Under the pieces are notes generated by a model. That model ran no database searches and was not told where the DNA came from. It worked only from the letters and a program-made list of their open reading frames with translations. The translations under genes and the position numbers were made by a program. From Ophiosphaerella korrae (Eukaryota; Ascomycota; Dothideomycetes; Pleosporales; Phaeosphaeriaceae), in NCBI GenBank assembly GCA_028456385.1, contig JALNQF010000088.1, positions 111,270-175,269 of the forward strand: a stretch of DNA of 64,000 nucleotides, written 5' to 3'. Shown one piece after another: positions 12,179 through 23,691 of the stretch. Each line of letters opens with the position of its first letter. Within the stretch, counting starts at the first letter, position 1.

Positions 12179-12401
12179 ATTGGTGATTATCTGTGGTATT
12201 GAGATCTTAATCTGATGTTGGAGACTGTGAGGTTCGGTGTTGCGTATCGCAGTGGATGGTTGTTCAGTGTCACCTGAGTTAGGTACTTGGGGTCTGATGA
12301 CGCAATTGCACAGCCACGTCCCTCGCGCTTTGGTCACTCGCTTCACAGCTCACTGAACACTCATGAGAAATAGCTGAATGTGATGTGATATATTCTCAAA
12401 T

Positions 12402-13669
12402 CTACTCCTTGCCTCCAAGGTATCTATAGACAACTGAGAAATCCCGCCCCTTGCAATTCTCATCCTTTTCCGCAGCATCGTAGAGCGCTCTTGCAGCCTC
12501 GCCAAGCGCGAGCTTGACATCTGCCTCGGCAGCAGCCTTGAGTGCGAGCTTCAAGTCTTTGCTTGCAAGAGCAACTCCAAAACCTCCCTCATATCCTCTG
12601 CCCGCTGGCGCACCTTCAACGACCCCAGGCACAGGATTGTTGACTTCACTTGGCCAACACTTGCCGGTGCTGATATTGATCATACTAGCAAGCGCTTTCG
12701 GATCGAGACCCCATTTGATACCCATGTTCATGGCCTCTGCAGTTGCAATGTTGTTGAGTGCTAACAAGTAGTTGTTTGCTAGCTTGCCCTTTAGACCAGC
12801 ACCCTGCTCGCCAAGATGTAACACTCGCCGACCCATCAGGGAGAGGACCTTGGTGGTTCGTTCGACCGCCTCCGGTGCGGCACCTATCATGAATGTGAGT
12901 GTGCCAGCCTGAGCGCCAACAACACCACCGGACATGGGAGCGTCGATGAAAGTGCCTTGACCAGACGAGTGAGCGGCTTTTGCCACCTCGCTCGAGGTCG
13001 TAGGATCGATAGTAGAGCAATCAATGAACAGTCGCTCTTTGTTGACAAATCCTTCTGACAGAAGTGATGCTGGCTCAAGCATTGCTTTGAAAACACCCTT
13101 CACATGCTGTGGCTCTGGCAGAGATGTAACAACGGTTTCCTGTGCCATGTCAGTCATGATACCTCACAGTGACAAGCAACAGGTGTGACGTGGGAAAGCT
13201 TGCATCAGAGGATTGGCTATAATTGTGGTGTAATCAGGACAAGAGTCACAAGTGACTCCCAACTTAGATCATGGATAGAACAAATGGATCATCATGCAAA
13301 GAAAGATAGTGAGATGAGGCGCACATACCGCTTTTTCGGCGACTTCACGAACATTATCGGCAACCCGAACACCTTGTGGATGCTCTTCAAGGAACTTCTT
13401 GGTAGCGGCGGTGTTCACATCATGGACGAAGAGTGTGTCTTCTGCCGGAATTTTCGCCCTCAAATTTCTTGCCATGGGGTAGCCTGCCAGCACGATTAGT
13501 ACAAGACAAAGTCATGTGAGCATCAGAACTAACCCATCCGCCCAAGGCCTATGAAACCCCATGTGGCTTGCAAGTTCTGTGAGTTTGAGAAGCATCTTCG
13601 TGAGCCTGTCCGCACTGCAATTGGAGATAGCCTCCGCAGAGGTGACACTACCGCTGATGCCGTCCGCAT
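12402..13669 (-). CDS. 3-Hydroxyisobutyrate dehydrogenase, mitochondrial
   Basis: NAD+-dependent oxidation of 3-hydroxyisobutyrate to methylmalonate semialdehyde in valine breakdown. Exons 13669-13534, 13483-13329 and 13139-12402 give 342 residues. The first 32 residues are rich in Arg and Ser with no acidic residue (MRTASAVVSPLRRLSPIAVR...), a mitochondrial presequence. The dinucleotide fold follows with GFIGLGRMGYPMARNL, the GxGxxG motif being split by the 50-bp intron 1. The substrate motif DAPMSGGVVGAQAGTL and the catalytic-Lys helix GAGLKGKLANNYLL are intact. The C-terminal helical domain ends VVYRYLGGKE. The 189-bp intron 2 is the longest in the gene; its acceptor was picked to join EKA to ETVVTSLPEPQ. 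Length fits the family (about 300 mature residues). Confidence 0.93.
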
Positions 13670-14485
13670 GTTGTGGTCCCTGAATTAGTGGTGACCACTC
13701 TAAGGATTGGAGTCGAAAGCCGAGATGTGCTGTGGGATGCGGTTGGATGCGGTCTCCGCTCTTGGGTCAGACTTGCTCAGCCGAGGTCAATAATTGATTT
13801 CTGAAGGCAACCCATCGCGCGGCATGGAAGCCATGATTAAATAGATACGGTAGTCGGCGCATGGAGGCCAACCTACCAAACCTCCACTGACAAGGTGCTT
13901 GTGCGATGTGAACAGGACCGAGTGTTCCAAGGTTGTTCGTGTGCGAAAAATAATTCCATTCGGCTAACTAAGTAGAGGCGCTTATCCTTGCGCTAACCAC
14001 CAAAATGGACTTAATCTCTTCTCCGGCCGCAATTGGCTAATGAAGGTTGGCCTCCCTTCCCTTCATAACGGAACAAAGAGCCGCTCTACACATCGAACTA
14101 TTCTACGTTTTAGAAGTAGCATGTATTGTATTTGCCTGACAAACTTTTATACCAGAGGAGAGCATACTTCGTATGGGCCTATTATCTCTATGCTGCCAGA
14201 TCGTAACAACCATTCACGTCAGTAACTATTGAAGGTTGACTGGGAACGCATTGCTTGCAACACTCTACTTGAAGCACATAAAATCTTCCCTAGCGATCCC
14301 AACGGCATGTCTGGGTAGTATGTAGTTGGTAAGATGAGACATTCACTTGTTGAAGCATGAGCAATCGAAGACGAGAAGATAAAAGCCATTAATGATAGAT
14401 AAAGTATCTTGGGTATCTTGTAGTAAATAGCATATAGCTAAATTTTGGACTTCTTGGTCCCGGGCATGCACACAATGCAGTTTTG
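13670..14485. other. Intergenic, no supported gene
   Basis: An 816-bp gap between the HIBADH start and the RPC5 stop, both on the minus strand. It contains the HIBADH promoter and RPC5 3' flank. A 61-codon plus frame at 14040 has no supporting feature. I see no repeat or RNA gene. Confidence 0.55.
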
Positions 14486-15679
14486 CTAATTCGAGTTTGG
14501 GTCTCCATCGTTTTCCTCCTCGTCTGATTCATCTGAGATCTCGATGAGATCGTCAGCAGCTCGTTTCGTGGACGATTTCTTCTTGGTCCCTTTACTACTT
14601 GAGGGAACGCTGATAGCATCCAGGAACTGGTCGTTGCTGAGATTCGAATAGAGTTTTGGAGCACTCGCAGGGTTTGAGACAAATAGACACTCGTCGTAAG
14701 CTTGGTACGCATCAGGGTCCTATATCACCACATCAGTCGTTGCTTCGTGTATTAGGGAGGCTTGCAAACATCTGCATCAGTATAACTCAGCTTGTGCCAA
14801 GTCTCCAGATTCGTTGACTTCATGAAAGCCTGGGTCAGTTCTGCTGCGGTATCACCGCCAGCTTTTTTAACAGTAGGAATGAAGGCCTTGGGTTCTGCTG
14901 GTTTTGCGCCTTCTTGAGACTCCTTTTCACGACGCCGTTTGACTGCCTCCAACTGCCCAGATGCGTCAATGTGGTGAAACTGTGTTCGAAGTTGGACGAG
15001 CCCATCCAGCCTTGTGAGATGTAGTCGATCTACGTCCCGATTAATATGCGGCATTAATTTAGATGGACAGACACGCACCACCAGAAAAAGTTCCGAGCAT
15101 GTAGCTAGGCCCCCTGCCATCGTCTTTCACGATCTGACCTCCAAACGTTTGGGTATTCAGGACATGACCCTTTTCGTTTGCATCTTCAAAATTTGTAACA
15201 TAATCCTCAAGATTGTCATCGTCATCCACTGCAACTGGTGCTGCAGGCGCTCCCTCTCCGGCACCAGGCCGATTGGTCGAGCGAGGCATAGTCCGTTCAA
15301 ACCCAGACGCAATGCCGAATGCCTTCTGTCCAAATCCCTTGGTCTTGCGCATGGCCTCGCCCCAACGCACTCCCGCGGGCCGGTTGTAGTTCTGATGAAT
15401 ATCGATAGGAATATCAACTTCGACAAACCCCGAATCCTTTTTGATGCGCAATTCGGTAGGCCTGCTACCCATGGCTTTAGTGAGGACCTGGTTGTCCGGG
15501 CGGTTCAGGCACTGCAGGACGTAGAGCTGTTGCTCTTCCACATCAGGAGTGATGTACACATCGTACTCGGCTACTATAGGATCGTCATCATCTACGTCCA
15601 TTGCTACTGGATTAGTCGCAAGAGTTAGCAGATAATCTGAAGCAATACGTGTTAATCAAATGCCGGTCTTACGAGCCAT
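14486..15679 (-). CDS. RPC37: RNA polymerase III subunit Rpc37/RPC5 (Sin-like)
   Basis: Subunit of the Rpc37/Rpc53 TFIIF-like module of RNA polymerase III, needed for initiation, termination and reinitiation. Proposed exons are 15679-15673 (7 nt: ATG GCT C), 15606-15079, 15029-14770 and 14719-14486, giving 342 residues; an alternative start is the ATG at 15601, without the tiny exon. The acidic start (MDVDDDDPIVAEYDVYIT) and QQLYVLQCLNRP strand are typical of the family, as is the motif SGDRLHLTRLDGLVQLRTQF created by joining exons 2 and 3. The C-terminal tail is acidic and Ser-rich with a Lys/Arg stretch (GTKKKSSTKRAADD). Introns are 49-66 bp. It is divergent from DDB1 with about 213 bp between start codons. 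Family call is strong; the 5' end is less sure. Confidence 0.85.
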
Positions 15680-15892
15680 GATCAGATGTGGTGGAAGATT
15701 TTGTGGTGCAGAGTAAAAGCATAAAAAAAGTTCCTAAGAGGTGACGCGGGGCAAACGCGAACTCGCGTGAACCGCGGCCCGTGTGTAGCTGCATCAACCA
15801 TGACGTCCGACAAGCAGTCGTCCATCCTCAGCACTTGACTTTTGACCTCCGCCTCGGCTCTTGTAGAGCTGTAGTGTCCATCTAACTTCAAA
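15680..15892. promoter_or_regulatory. Shared promoter of RPC5 and DDB1
   Basis: The 213 bp between the two start codons must serve both genes. It contains a perfect inverted repeat at 15755-15768, ACGCGA and TCGCGT separated by two bases, embedded in a GC-rich stretch. The arms resemble the ACGCG core bound by MBF in yeast (established motif); functional use here is inference. Confidence 0.5.
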
Positions 15893-18800
15893 ATGGCCTA
15901 TATCGCACCAATACATTGTCCGAGCAGCGTTCGCCATGCGCTGAAGTTAAACTTCTTAGCTCCAGATGAGGACTGTTTAGTCGCTGCGTAAGCAGAGTAT
16001 GACTAGTATAGATGATAATGCTAACGTTTGATATCTAGGAAAGCAAATCGGCTCGAGTTTTATACCCAGACCGATGATGGACTGGCTCTACAGCACCAGA
16101 AAACCATATATGGCAAAGTCACAATGCTCCAGAAGCTACGCCCCGCCCTATCTCCGACCGACCATCTCTTCATTGGGACCGACCGCTTCATGTACTTCAC
16201 TCTCTCCTGGAATGCTGAGAAGAAGCAGCTCCAAACGGAAAAGTCGTTTGCGAGCGTTGCCGACAGCGCAGCACGAGAATCACAAACAGGTGAGAGGTGC
16301 CATGTAGATCCGAGCGGGCGTTTCATGACGGTCGAGGTGTATGAGGGCATAATCACCGTCATTCCCTTGGTTCAGAGGGGCAAAAAAAGAAAACAAGAGC
16401 CAGACATTGCCCACCTTGGAGATCCTCAGCCCGTCCGGTTGTCCGAGATGTTCATTCGTTCCTCGGCGTTCCTGCGTCCCAGGGCATTCGACGATAAGCC
16501 AAAGCTTGCGCTCCTGTATGAAGACACACATTCAAAAATTAAGCTCAAGCTATATCAATTAGCCTTTGCGGGAGGTGACCAAGTCGAGCTGGAAAACGGA
16601 GAAGGCTGCAGGGCGGAGATAGAGCTGGGAGCAAGTCACTTGATACCGATTGAAGAGCCTTCTCACGGGTTGATAGTGATTGGGGAAACCTCCATCGCAT
16701 ACTTTGACGACGAGACCGCCGAGCTTCAAACTGAGCCTTTGGATGAGGCCACCATCTTCGTAGCCTGGGAACGTATCGACGCCCAGCGCTTCGTGTTGGC
16801 AGATGACTACGGTCGACTATATATGTTTATGCTCATACTGGATAAAGAAAGGAAGGTGCAATCCTGGAAGCTTGATATTATTGGCCGAACATCTCGAGCA
16901 TCTGCTCTAGTATATTTAGATGCTGGATACATCTTCGTTGGCTCACATCAGGGCGATTCCCAGGTGATCCGCATGGCAGAAAGGTCCATGGAAATTGTGC
17001 AGACTTTCTCCAACATTGCACCGGTACTTGATTTCACCATTATGGACATGGGCAACCGATCTGGTGAGGGGCAGACAAATGAGTATTCCTCAGGTCAGGC
17101 TCGAATTGTTACTGGGAGTGGCGCATATCAAGATGGAAGCCTTCGAAGTGTCAGAAGTGGTGTAGGCCTAGAAGATCTCGGTGTTCTAGGCGAGATGGCG
17201 CACATCTCGGATCTATTCAGTCTTAAGTCTAATGCTCTCGACAATCACGACGACACCCTACTAGTAACCTTCATTGACGAGACTCGAGTATTTAGGTTCG
17301 ATGCTCAAGGCGAAGTTGAAGAAATAGAAGAATTCACATCGATAACTCTAGATGAGGCTACTTTAGCGGCTGCCAACATATCACAGGGCCGACTTGTACA
17401 AGTTACAAGCGGACGAGCTCGCATATGCGATCTAGAGGGTGGTATGATCATATCAGAGTGGGTGGCCTCTAATGACGAAGTGGTCACCGCTGCATCCATA
17501 AACGATAGCCATATCCTACTTTCGCTTGGCGGTCTCTCTGTGATCACGCTCAGTATGGACGGCCTCAAGGTACTGAAGAGGAAAACATTTGATGTTGAAA
17601 GTCAAGTCGCATGCATAGAGCTACCATCCGGATCGAGCGAGGTTTGCTTCGTTGGGTTCTGGAAGAACTCACAACTTGCCATATATTCGCTTGATACACT
17701 GGAGGCAGTTAAAACAGTTCAGATATCAGAGGACTCCGTTCCGAGGTCACTCCTGCTCACTCAGATATTCTCAGACCAGCCGCCAACGCTATTCGCAGCC
17801 ATGGCAGACGGTAACGTGGTGACGTATTCTTTCGACTCTTCCACCAGTGAGTTATCAGGACGGAAGAGCATTGTGCTCGGCACCCGTGAAGCTACATTCC
17901 GTGCTTTACCTCGGGGCGATGGACTTTTTAATGTCTTCGCAACCTGTGAGCATCCATCGCTGATCTACGCCTCGGAAGGACGCCTCGTATATTCTGCTGT
18001 TACAGCAGAAAAGGCCACAACGGTCTGCTCCTTTGACTCTGAAGCATACCCCAACTCTGTAGCCATTGCCACCTCGGAAGACCTGCGCATAGCACTTGTA
18101 GACACTGAACGGACCACCCATGTTCAGACGCTTAAGGTGGATGAGACAGTCCGACGTATAGCTTACTCACCCAATTTGAAAGCCTTTGGTCTGGGTACCA
18201 TTAAGCGTATGCTCAAAGGCGGGGAAGAGATTATACTCAGCCACTTTAAGCTTGTTGATGAGATACAGTTTGAAGAACTCGATACCTACGCCCTCAACGA
18301 AGAAGAACTAATTGAATGCGTAATGCGCTGCGAACTGCCTGATGGTTCTGGCGATCTTGCCGAGCGCTTCGTAATCGGCACAGCATATCTCGACGAACAA
18401 GGCACATCATCAGAAAGAGGACGCATACTCATCCTCGAAGTTACGCCAGAACGAATCCTCAAGCTTGTCATAGAGATCGCAGTAAAAGGCGGCTGCAGAT
18501 GTCTCGCCATGTGCGAAGGCAAAATCGTAGCCGCACTAATCAAGACAATCGTACTCTACGACGTCGAATACAGAACGCAAAGTAAACCCACTCTTGTCAA
18601 AGCAGCGACATTCCGCTGCTCAACAGCCCCAATCGACATGACCGTCAACGGCCCACGAATCGCAATAGCAGACCTCATGAAGTCCATGGTCGTAGTAGAA
18701 TACCAGCGAGGCGACGCTGGCCTCCCTGACAAACTCGTCGAAGTTGCGCGCCATTTCCAGGTCTCGTGGTCCACGGCTCTTGCAGAGGTTGACGAGAACA

Positions 18801-19347
18801 CGTTCCTCGAAAGCGATGCGGAGGGCAACTTGATCGTGCTGTATCGTGATGCTAAAGGCGTTACTGACGATGACAAAAGGCGCATGGTCGTGTCCAGCGA
18901 GATGCTCTTGGGCGAAATGGTAAACAGGATTCGCCGCATAGATGTTGCTACTGCGCCCAATGCCGTTGTCGTGCCTAGGGCTTTCATGGGCACGGTAAGT
19001 TTCACTCCTTCCTGCTTGATACGTCACGTTGCTTACAGTTACGACAGGTTGAGGGCTCGATTTATCTCTTCGCGCTCATTTCTCAGGACTATCTCGATCT
19101 TCTCATTACTTTGCAGTCGAACCTTGGCTCCCTGGTCGTTGCACCGGGGGACATGGATTTCGCCAAGTACCGGGCGTTCAAGAGTCAAGTTAGGGAGGAG
19201 GAAGAGCCCATGCGTTTTGTGGATGGGGAGCTGATTGAGCGGTTTTTGGACTGCGATGAGAGCGTGCAGAAGAAGGCAATTGAGGGATTGGGCGTGGATT
19301 TGGAGGATATGAGGAGTTTGGTGGAGGGGCTGAGGAGGTTGCATTAG
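15893..19347 (+). CDS. DDB1: DNA damage-binding protein 1 (DDB1), CUL4 adaptor
   Basis: Three-beta-propeller adaptor of CUL4 ubiquitin ligases, acting in UV damage recognition, replication control and heterochromatin in fungi. Exons 15893-15987, 16039-18994 and 19048-19347 encode 1116 residues, close to the usual 1140. The N-terminus MAYIAPIHCPSSVRHALKLN and the following LEFYTQTDDGLALQHQ match the first propeller strand of DDB1 rather than of the related CPSF160 or SF3b130, which are longer. The C-terminal CPSF_A part includes GSIYLFALISQDYLDLL (in exon 3) and ends DLEDMRSLVEGLRRLH, the typical DDB1 tail. Introns are 51 and 53 bp. In the related fungus Neurospora DDB1 belongs to the DCDC complex needed for H3K9 methylation, which is of interest beside a RIP-mutated block; that link is contextual only. 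Confidence 0.93.
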
Positions 19348-19639
19348 TTAAGCAGCGAGTGTGATCCCGAATGACAAGTCTTTCTCGATTTTTTTTTTCC
19401 ATAGTTTAAAGACATTTGGTGGCGCTTGGGAAGGTTATGCAGAGCACGAACCTAGCCGCGCTGTGCTGTGGTCCATCCTATCGTGGTCCATCTCTGCCGC
19501 AGGTCAGCATATCCTGCCATGTTACCTATTCAAACACGTCGCCTAGAGCGAACCTTCCATCATCCGATCTCCCCCCCTTCCCATCCATCCATCCATCCTC
19601 AAAACTCAATCTCATCCCCAAGCACCAACACCAACCCAT

Positions 19640-20431
19640 CTACCACCCTTCCTCGCTCCACACCTTCCCCCCACCCTCCTTCTTCCCCTTCTTCCCACCC
19701 TTCCCCTTCTTCATGTTCTTCATCTTCTTCCCCATCTTCCCACCCCCATGCTTCCACTGCGCAGCCGCATTATAAACACGCGCGCCCCAGCCCTCGCTGC
19801 CGTCGTCACAAGCCGCGTACGCCCCGTATGGCATGGGCTCACCCGCGTAGTAGCCTTGGTAGTACTCATACGGCGGCACGTACCAGCCCTGGGGGTACGC
19901 ATACACATCTCCGGCTCCCGCGTCATACGCTGCGGCCGGGTCGGCGGGGTAGAAGGGGGTTGAGGAGCCGTAGAGCGGAGACAACGGGCGTGACGGGGTC
20001 CAGGGCGGGGCGGACGGGTTCAAGGTGCTGGTTGGGGAGGCTTTGAACGCGGTGGCTGTTGGGCGGAGAGCGGTCGTTGAAGAGACGGGCTTTGATGCGT
20101 GGGTTTTGGGGGGAGGCGCCAGAGGACGGGTATCGGGGCACATGGGGCCCAGTGGGAGGTGGGCGGGCATGGTGATTGTGGAGCTGTGGATGCGCTGGTT
20201 TTCGGGGGAGCGCATGGGGAGATCCGTGGTGGGTGGGGCGTAGTTGGATGGCATGTATATACTGTTTGACAGCGCGGCGCGTACGACGGTGTGCATGTTG
20301 GATGGCACAGCGGCATAGCCTTGAGGGTGCATGTTTTGAACCATGGCAGCGCGTCCGTGATGTTCGGGGTTGTTTATCGACGAAGTCATTTCGCAGCCAG
20401 TGGTTAAGGTTGAGGTTGAGATTGGGGTCAT
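19640..20431 (-). CDS. Hypothetical Pro/Tyr-rich protein with Lys-rich C-terminus
   Basis: An uninterrupted 263-codon frame with an ATG at 20431. I do not recognise a family. The first 165 residues are Pro/Ser/Thr-rich; residues about 165-215 are rich in Tyr, Ala, Gly and Pro (for example VPPYEYYQGYYAGEPMPYG); and the last 40 are strongly basic with Gly-Lys runs (KMGKKMKNMKKGKGGKKGKK). No signal peptide or membrane helix is visible, so it is probably disordered and perhaps nucleic-acid binding (inference). It is convergent with DDB1, 292 bp from its stop. The downstream stretch 19,560-19,745 is C/T-rich because it codes these Lys/Gly runs. A chance frame in biased sequence remains possible. 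Confidence 0.55.
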   Translation of the reverse strand: MTPISTSTLTTGCEMTSSINNPEHHGRAAMVQNMHPQGYAAVPSNMHTVVRAALSNSIYMPSNYAPPTTDLPMRSPENQRIHSSTITMPAHLPLGPMCPDTRPLAPPPKTHASKPVSSTTALRPTATAFKASPTSTLNPSAPPWTPSRPLSPLYGSSTPFYPADPAAAYDAGAGDVYAYPQGWYVPPYEYYQGYYAGEPMPYGAYAACDDGSEGWGARVYNAAAQWKHGGGKMGKKMKNMKKGKGGKKGKKEGGGKVWSEEGW

Positions 20432-20796
20432 TGAGTTGCGCAGGTGCGGTGATGTGAGTTAAGTGGGAGGGGGGGGGAGGGGGGGGACGAAGGGTTCCTT
20501 TGAGGATGTAGTGGGGCGAGTGAATGTACTAATGTTTTTATGTTCACGCTTTAAGCGCGTTCGTTATTGTTTTCCTGCTGGCTCATTGCAATGGCACTTC
20601 AGGTGAAAGTATCGCCGAAGATTTGCTGGATCGTTCGTTTGTACCTATAGTGACGCGATAGGGTTATCTCGAAGTGGCTATTTTGTGGATATTTTGGAAG
20701 CGTGTGTGGTCCCTGATACCAGACTTGTCGAGGGGTCCTAACATAATTCGGGCCCAGTATATCTCTTCATTTACCTCTCTAGATTATTGATGTATT
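20432..20796. other. Intergenic with G-rich tract
   Basis: A 365-bp gap between two minus-strand genes. At 20465-20486 there is a G tract of 22 bases interrupted only by two A residues, about 35 bp upstream of the hypothetical gene; it has the base content to form a G-quadruplex. Nothing else stands out. Confidence 0.55.
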
Positions 20797-21531
20797 TTAT
20801 TTCAGAGTTGCATCCTCATCACTACTCTCACCATCTGAAGTCGCCACCTCCCTCAACGCTATTATGTCATCATCACCATCATCCTCGTCCTCGTCTCTGA
20901 AAGGCCCATTGTTCGCGTCCCCATCTGCATTCACCAATGGCACTTCAGTCGAGGAAACGGGCTTCTTCTCCGTCTCTTCTCTCATCCCAATAACCACGCT
21001 TCCAGTTACTAACATGGAGGCTCCAAGCCACCAAACGCCTGACAGCTTCTCGCTGAATATCAAGGCGCCCATGACGGCAGTCACCATGAAATTCGCCGAT
21101 GTGTTGATTATGCTGACGCGTACGGTGGACGATGCGAGTGTGAGGGCGCGCGTAAACAGACCCCACATTACGGCATTAAAAGTGAGATTGAGGGCGAAGA
21201 ACAGCTGTGGGAGAAGTTGGTTAGCAGATATGCAAGGCGAAATATTTAAGGATAGAGTACCCCACGAATAGCAACTTCAATGAGCTTATTTGATGGGCTG
21301 AGGCCGAATGCAGAGGCTATCGAGCTTGACCATGACGTTGTGAGCTCGGTGGTGGTGCTGGACGAATTATTAGCAGCGTGATGGAGATCGGATGGAAGGC
21401 GAGAAGTACAGCTTCGCAAATACACCGTTGAATGCTGCGCAGCCTCCGCTTGCTATCGCGAGTATCAACCATGAGGGGCTTGATTTTGGTTGAGACATGG
21501 GATCTGGTGCTGCAGGTGGTGTTGGGGTCAT
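20797..21531 (-). CDS. TMEM42/EamA-like multispan membrane protein
   Basis: Putative drug/metabolite-transporter-superfamily half-size protein of unknown substrate. Exons 21531-21410, 21357-21261 and 21204-20797 give 208 residues. Hydrophobic segments are SWLILAIASGGCAAFNGVFA, a segment in exon 2-3 (LFFALNLTFNAVMWGLF), VRVSIINTSANFMVTAVMGAL and WWLGASMLVTGSVVIGM, as in the four-helix TMEM42 family. The pattern NTSANFMVTAVMGALIFSE is the EamA-like pair of helices. A cytosolic acidic tail follows (DEDEDDGDDD). Upstream codons in frame begin with TTG only, so the first ATG at 21531 is taken as start. Introns of 52 and 56 bp have GTAC donors, both weak, so exon limits are moderately certain. Confidence 0.8.
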
Positions 21532-21927
21532 GGCGTTGGTAGTGTACGATACGGTATGGGGTTCGCTCGATGATCTGCAAGGTACCGGGAAGACTAGTCT
21601 AGTCAAGAGACGGAAGATTATGAGTGAAGACAGACATCGCGGGGCGCATTCAAAAAGTGATTGGTAATGTCATATTCATTATAGCCGAAGCGCATATAAA
21701 TCCATAAAGAGATGTTCGCGTTACAGTTTCTCAGCGTAATCGCGGCAGAGCAGTCTGTGGCACCGAAACTCCGTGCCCATGCTCGAGGTATGCATGATGA
21801 CCCCAGTCTTTCCTAACGCCATATCACAGTAAAAGCACTATCCCACTTGTTTTGAACGCCGGTCCTAAATCCATACGACTTCTCACCACCCCCCTGCTGT
21901 CTTCCTGCATCAAGTCGCAACCCAGAT
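21532..21927. other. Intergenic, no supported gene
   Basis: A 396-bp gap between the TMEM42-like start and the TFIIA small subunit stop, both minus strand. It holds a promoter and a 3' flank. No repeat, RNA or protein signal is visible. Confidence 0.5.
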
Positions 21928-22322
21928 TTAGACTTCGCCAGGGCGCTTGTAGTTGCAGCTGACTATCTTGACCCGATCGGCATGGACCTGGGTGGAATTA
22001 TCGAGCTTGAAGTTGATGTCTTTGATAATGAAGGTCCAGACATCGTCGCAGAAGCGGTAGGTATCGAGATGACCCTTGAAGGTCAAGCGTGACTTGACCT
22101 TCTCCGTCAGCCCGTCGGCGACGGCCTTGTCGAAGTTGATGAGGATCTTCATGGCCAGCTGAGGCTCGATTCGGCGCTCAGTGATTAGGCTGTCGAGCGT
22201 GTCCGTGAGGGCGCCGCCCAGACTATCCTTTGTCAGCCAACCCACTCGCAACCAGGCCCCGGGGAGCGCATCAAGTACCTGCTTCGGCGATAGAGCTCAT
22301 AGTACTTGGTCTGGTCCGCCAT
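21928..22322 (-). CDS. TOA2: Transcription initiation factor TFIIA small (gamma) subunit
   Basis: General RNA polymerase II factor that stabilises TBP on the TATA box as a dimer with the large TFIIA subunit. Exons 22322-22279 and 22222-21928 with a 56-bp intron give 112 residues, the family length. The helical N-terminal domain reads [19 protein letters not shown] (split codon at the intron), followed by the [13 protein letters not shown] helix. The beta-barrel half contains [20 protein letters not shown] and [12 protein letters not shown], diagnostic for the gamma subunit. It is divergent from VMA16 with 249 bp between starts. Confidence 0.95.
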
Positions 22323-22571
22323 GCTGACAAGCTGCTGCGCTGGCCTTAGGGTTTATGATCGTATATGGGGGATGGTGGTGAGTAGTGGGTGAGTGTCAGG
22401 GGACTGATAGGCACCATAGGTCGCGGCGGCGCTAACCGTCTCCGCCCGAGGTTCAGCCGCCAGTAGCTGCAGCAGCCGTCATGCCCAGCGCCGTGCCTGT
22501 GATGCTTTCACCAGAGAGCTCCAGTCCGCACTGTTCCATCCATCTTACACTCTAACACCCTTTCCCCCACC

Positions 22572-23322
22572 ATGTCTCTCACTTACGGTTCTGGCGGCGC
22601 GACGGCCGCGCTGGGCGTGGTCGCACTGTGTAGGCAGCGATGCATCGAGTCTGCCGCACGCAATGGCTAATCACCAATAGACATGCTCTTCCAGAACGAG
22701 GGTGAAGCTTTCAACGTTGGGCAATTCCTCCAAACCGTATCGCCATACACGTTCGCCAGTCTGGGCATCGGCCTGTGCATCGGTCTATCCGTTGTTGGCT
22801 CAGCATGGTAAATACCTCGCGCCTCAGCGACAGGAAGAAGCTCTGACACTGCTGCAGGGGAATCTGGACAACCGGTGTCTCCATCATCGGTGGAGGCGTC
22901 AAGGCGCCTCGGATACGAACGAAGAACTTGATTTCCATCATCTTCTGCGAAGTCGTCGCCATCTACGGCGTCATCATGGCCATCATCTTCTCTGCTAAGC
23001 TAAATAAGCTCGAAAGCGTGGAACAGATTTTCTCTCCATCCAACATCTACACTGGATATGCCTTGTTCTGGGCTGGATTGACTGTGGGAATGTGCAACTT
23101 GATCTGCGGTATCTGTGTAGGCATCAACGGCAGTAGCGCAGCCCTCGCAGATGCTGCCGACCCAACACTGTCAGTAGTCCTAAATACCCACCCCAAGAGC
23201 GCACGCTAATATCATCCAGCTTCGTCAAGATTCTCACTATTGAGATTTTTGCCGCTATTCTCGGGCTATTTGGTCTGATTATCGGGTTGCTTATGCAAAG
23301 TAATGCCAAAGACTTCGAATGA
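22572..23322 (+). CDS. VMA16: V-type ATPase proteolipid subunit c''
   Basis: Membrane proteolipid of the Vo ring that carries protons into vacuole and Golgi lumen. Exons 22572-22629, 22681-22807, 22858-23169 and 23220-23322 encode 199 residues. After a short N-terminal helix come [20 protein letters not shown] and the helix with the proton-binding acid, [20 protein letters not shown], where Glu lies in the FCEV motif as in yeast Vma16. The second c-like repeat contains [20 protein letters not shown] and the C-terminal helix [20 protein letters not shown]. Introns are 50-51 bp. It differs from subunit c (about 160 residues) by length and by the FCEV position. Tandem upstream of CNXE but 370 bp away. 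Confidence 0.94.
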
Positions 23323-23691
23323 GAAGCTTTGGATCCACCAATAGCCGGACTTCTCCCAGAAGAAAAAACTGAACGCGTTGAAGCTAAGAATTTGGTAGAG
23401 ATCCGTGGAGGGCGCAAGTTCGCGCGGAGGGTTGGTGAGAAACTTAGTGTGTCGAAGCCCGCTGAATTTGTACCATGTACGTATAGGTCAGCGTTTGTAT
23501 AATGCATGTATTATGAGCGAGCATAGGCGTTACATACTAGTCTTGGTCTAGATTATAGGAATTCACCGGCTTAGGAAGCTACCTACACATGACTAAGTAT
23601 TGTGAATCGATGGCCCGTGCGCATGGATACAGCTCCATACCACTGAACCACAACTTGCCCCTCCATCACCATTTCCATCCTAGAAACCACA
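23323..23691. other. Intergenic between VMA16 and CNXE
   Basis: A 369-bp gap serving as VMA16 3' flank and CNXE promoter, both on the plus strand. A 127-codon minus frame from 23507 overlaps the VMA16 exon and is a shadow. No other element is visible. Confidence 0.5.
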
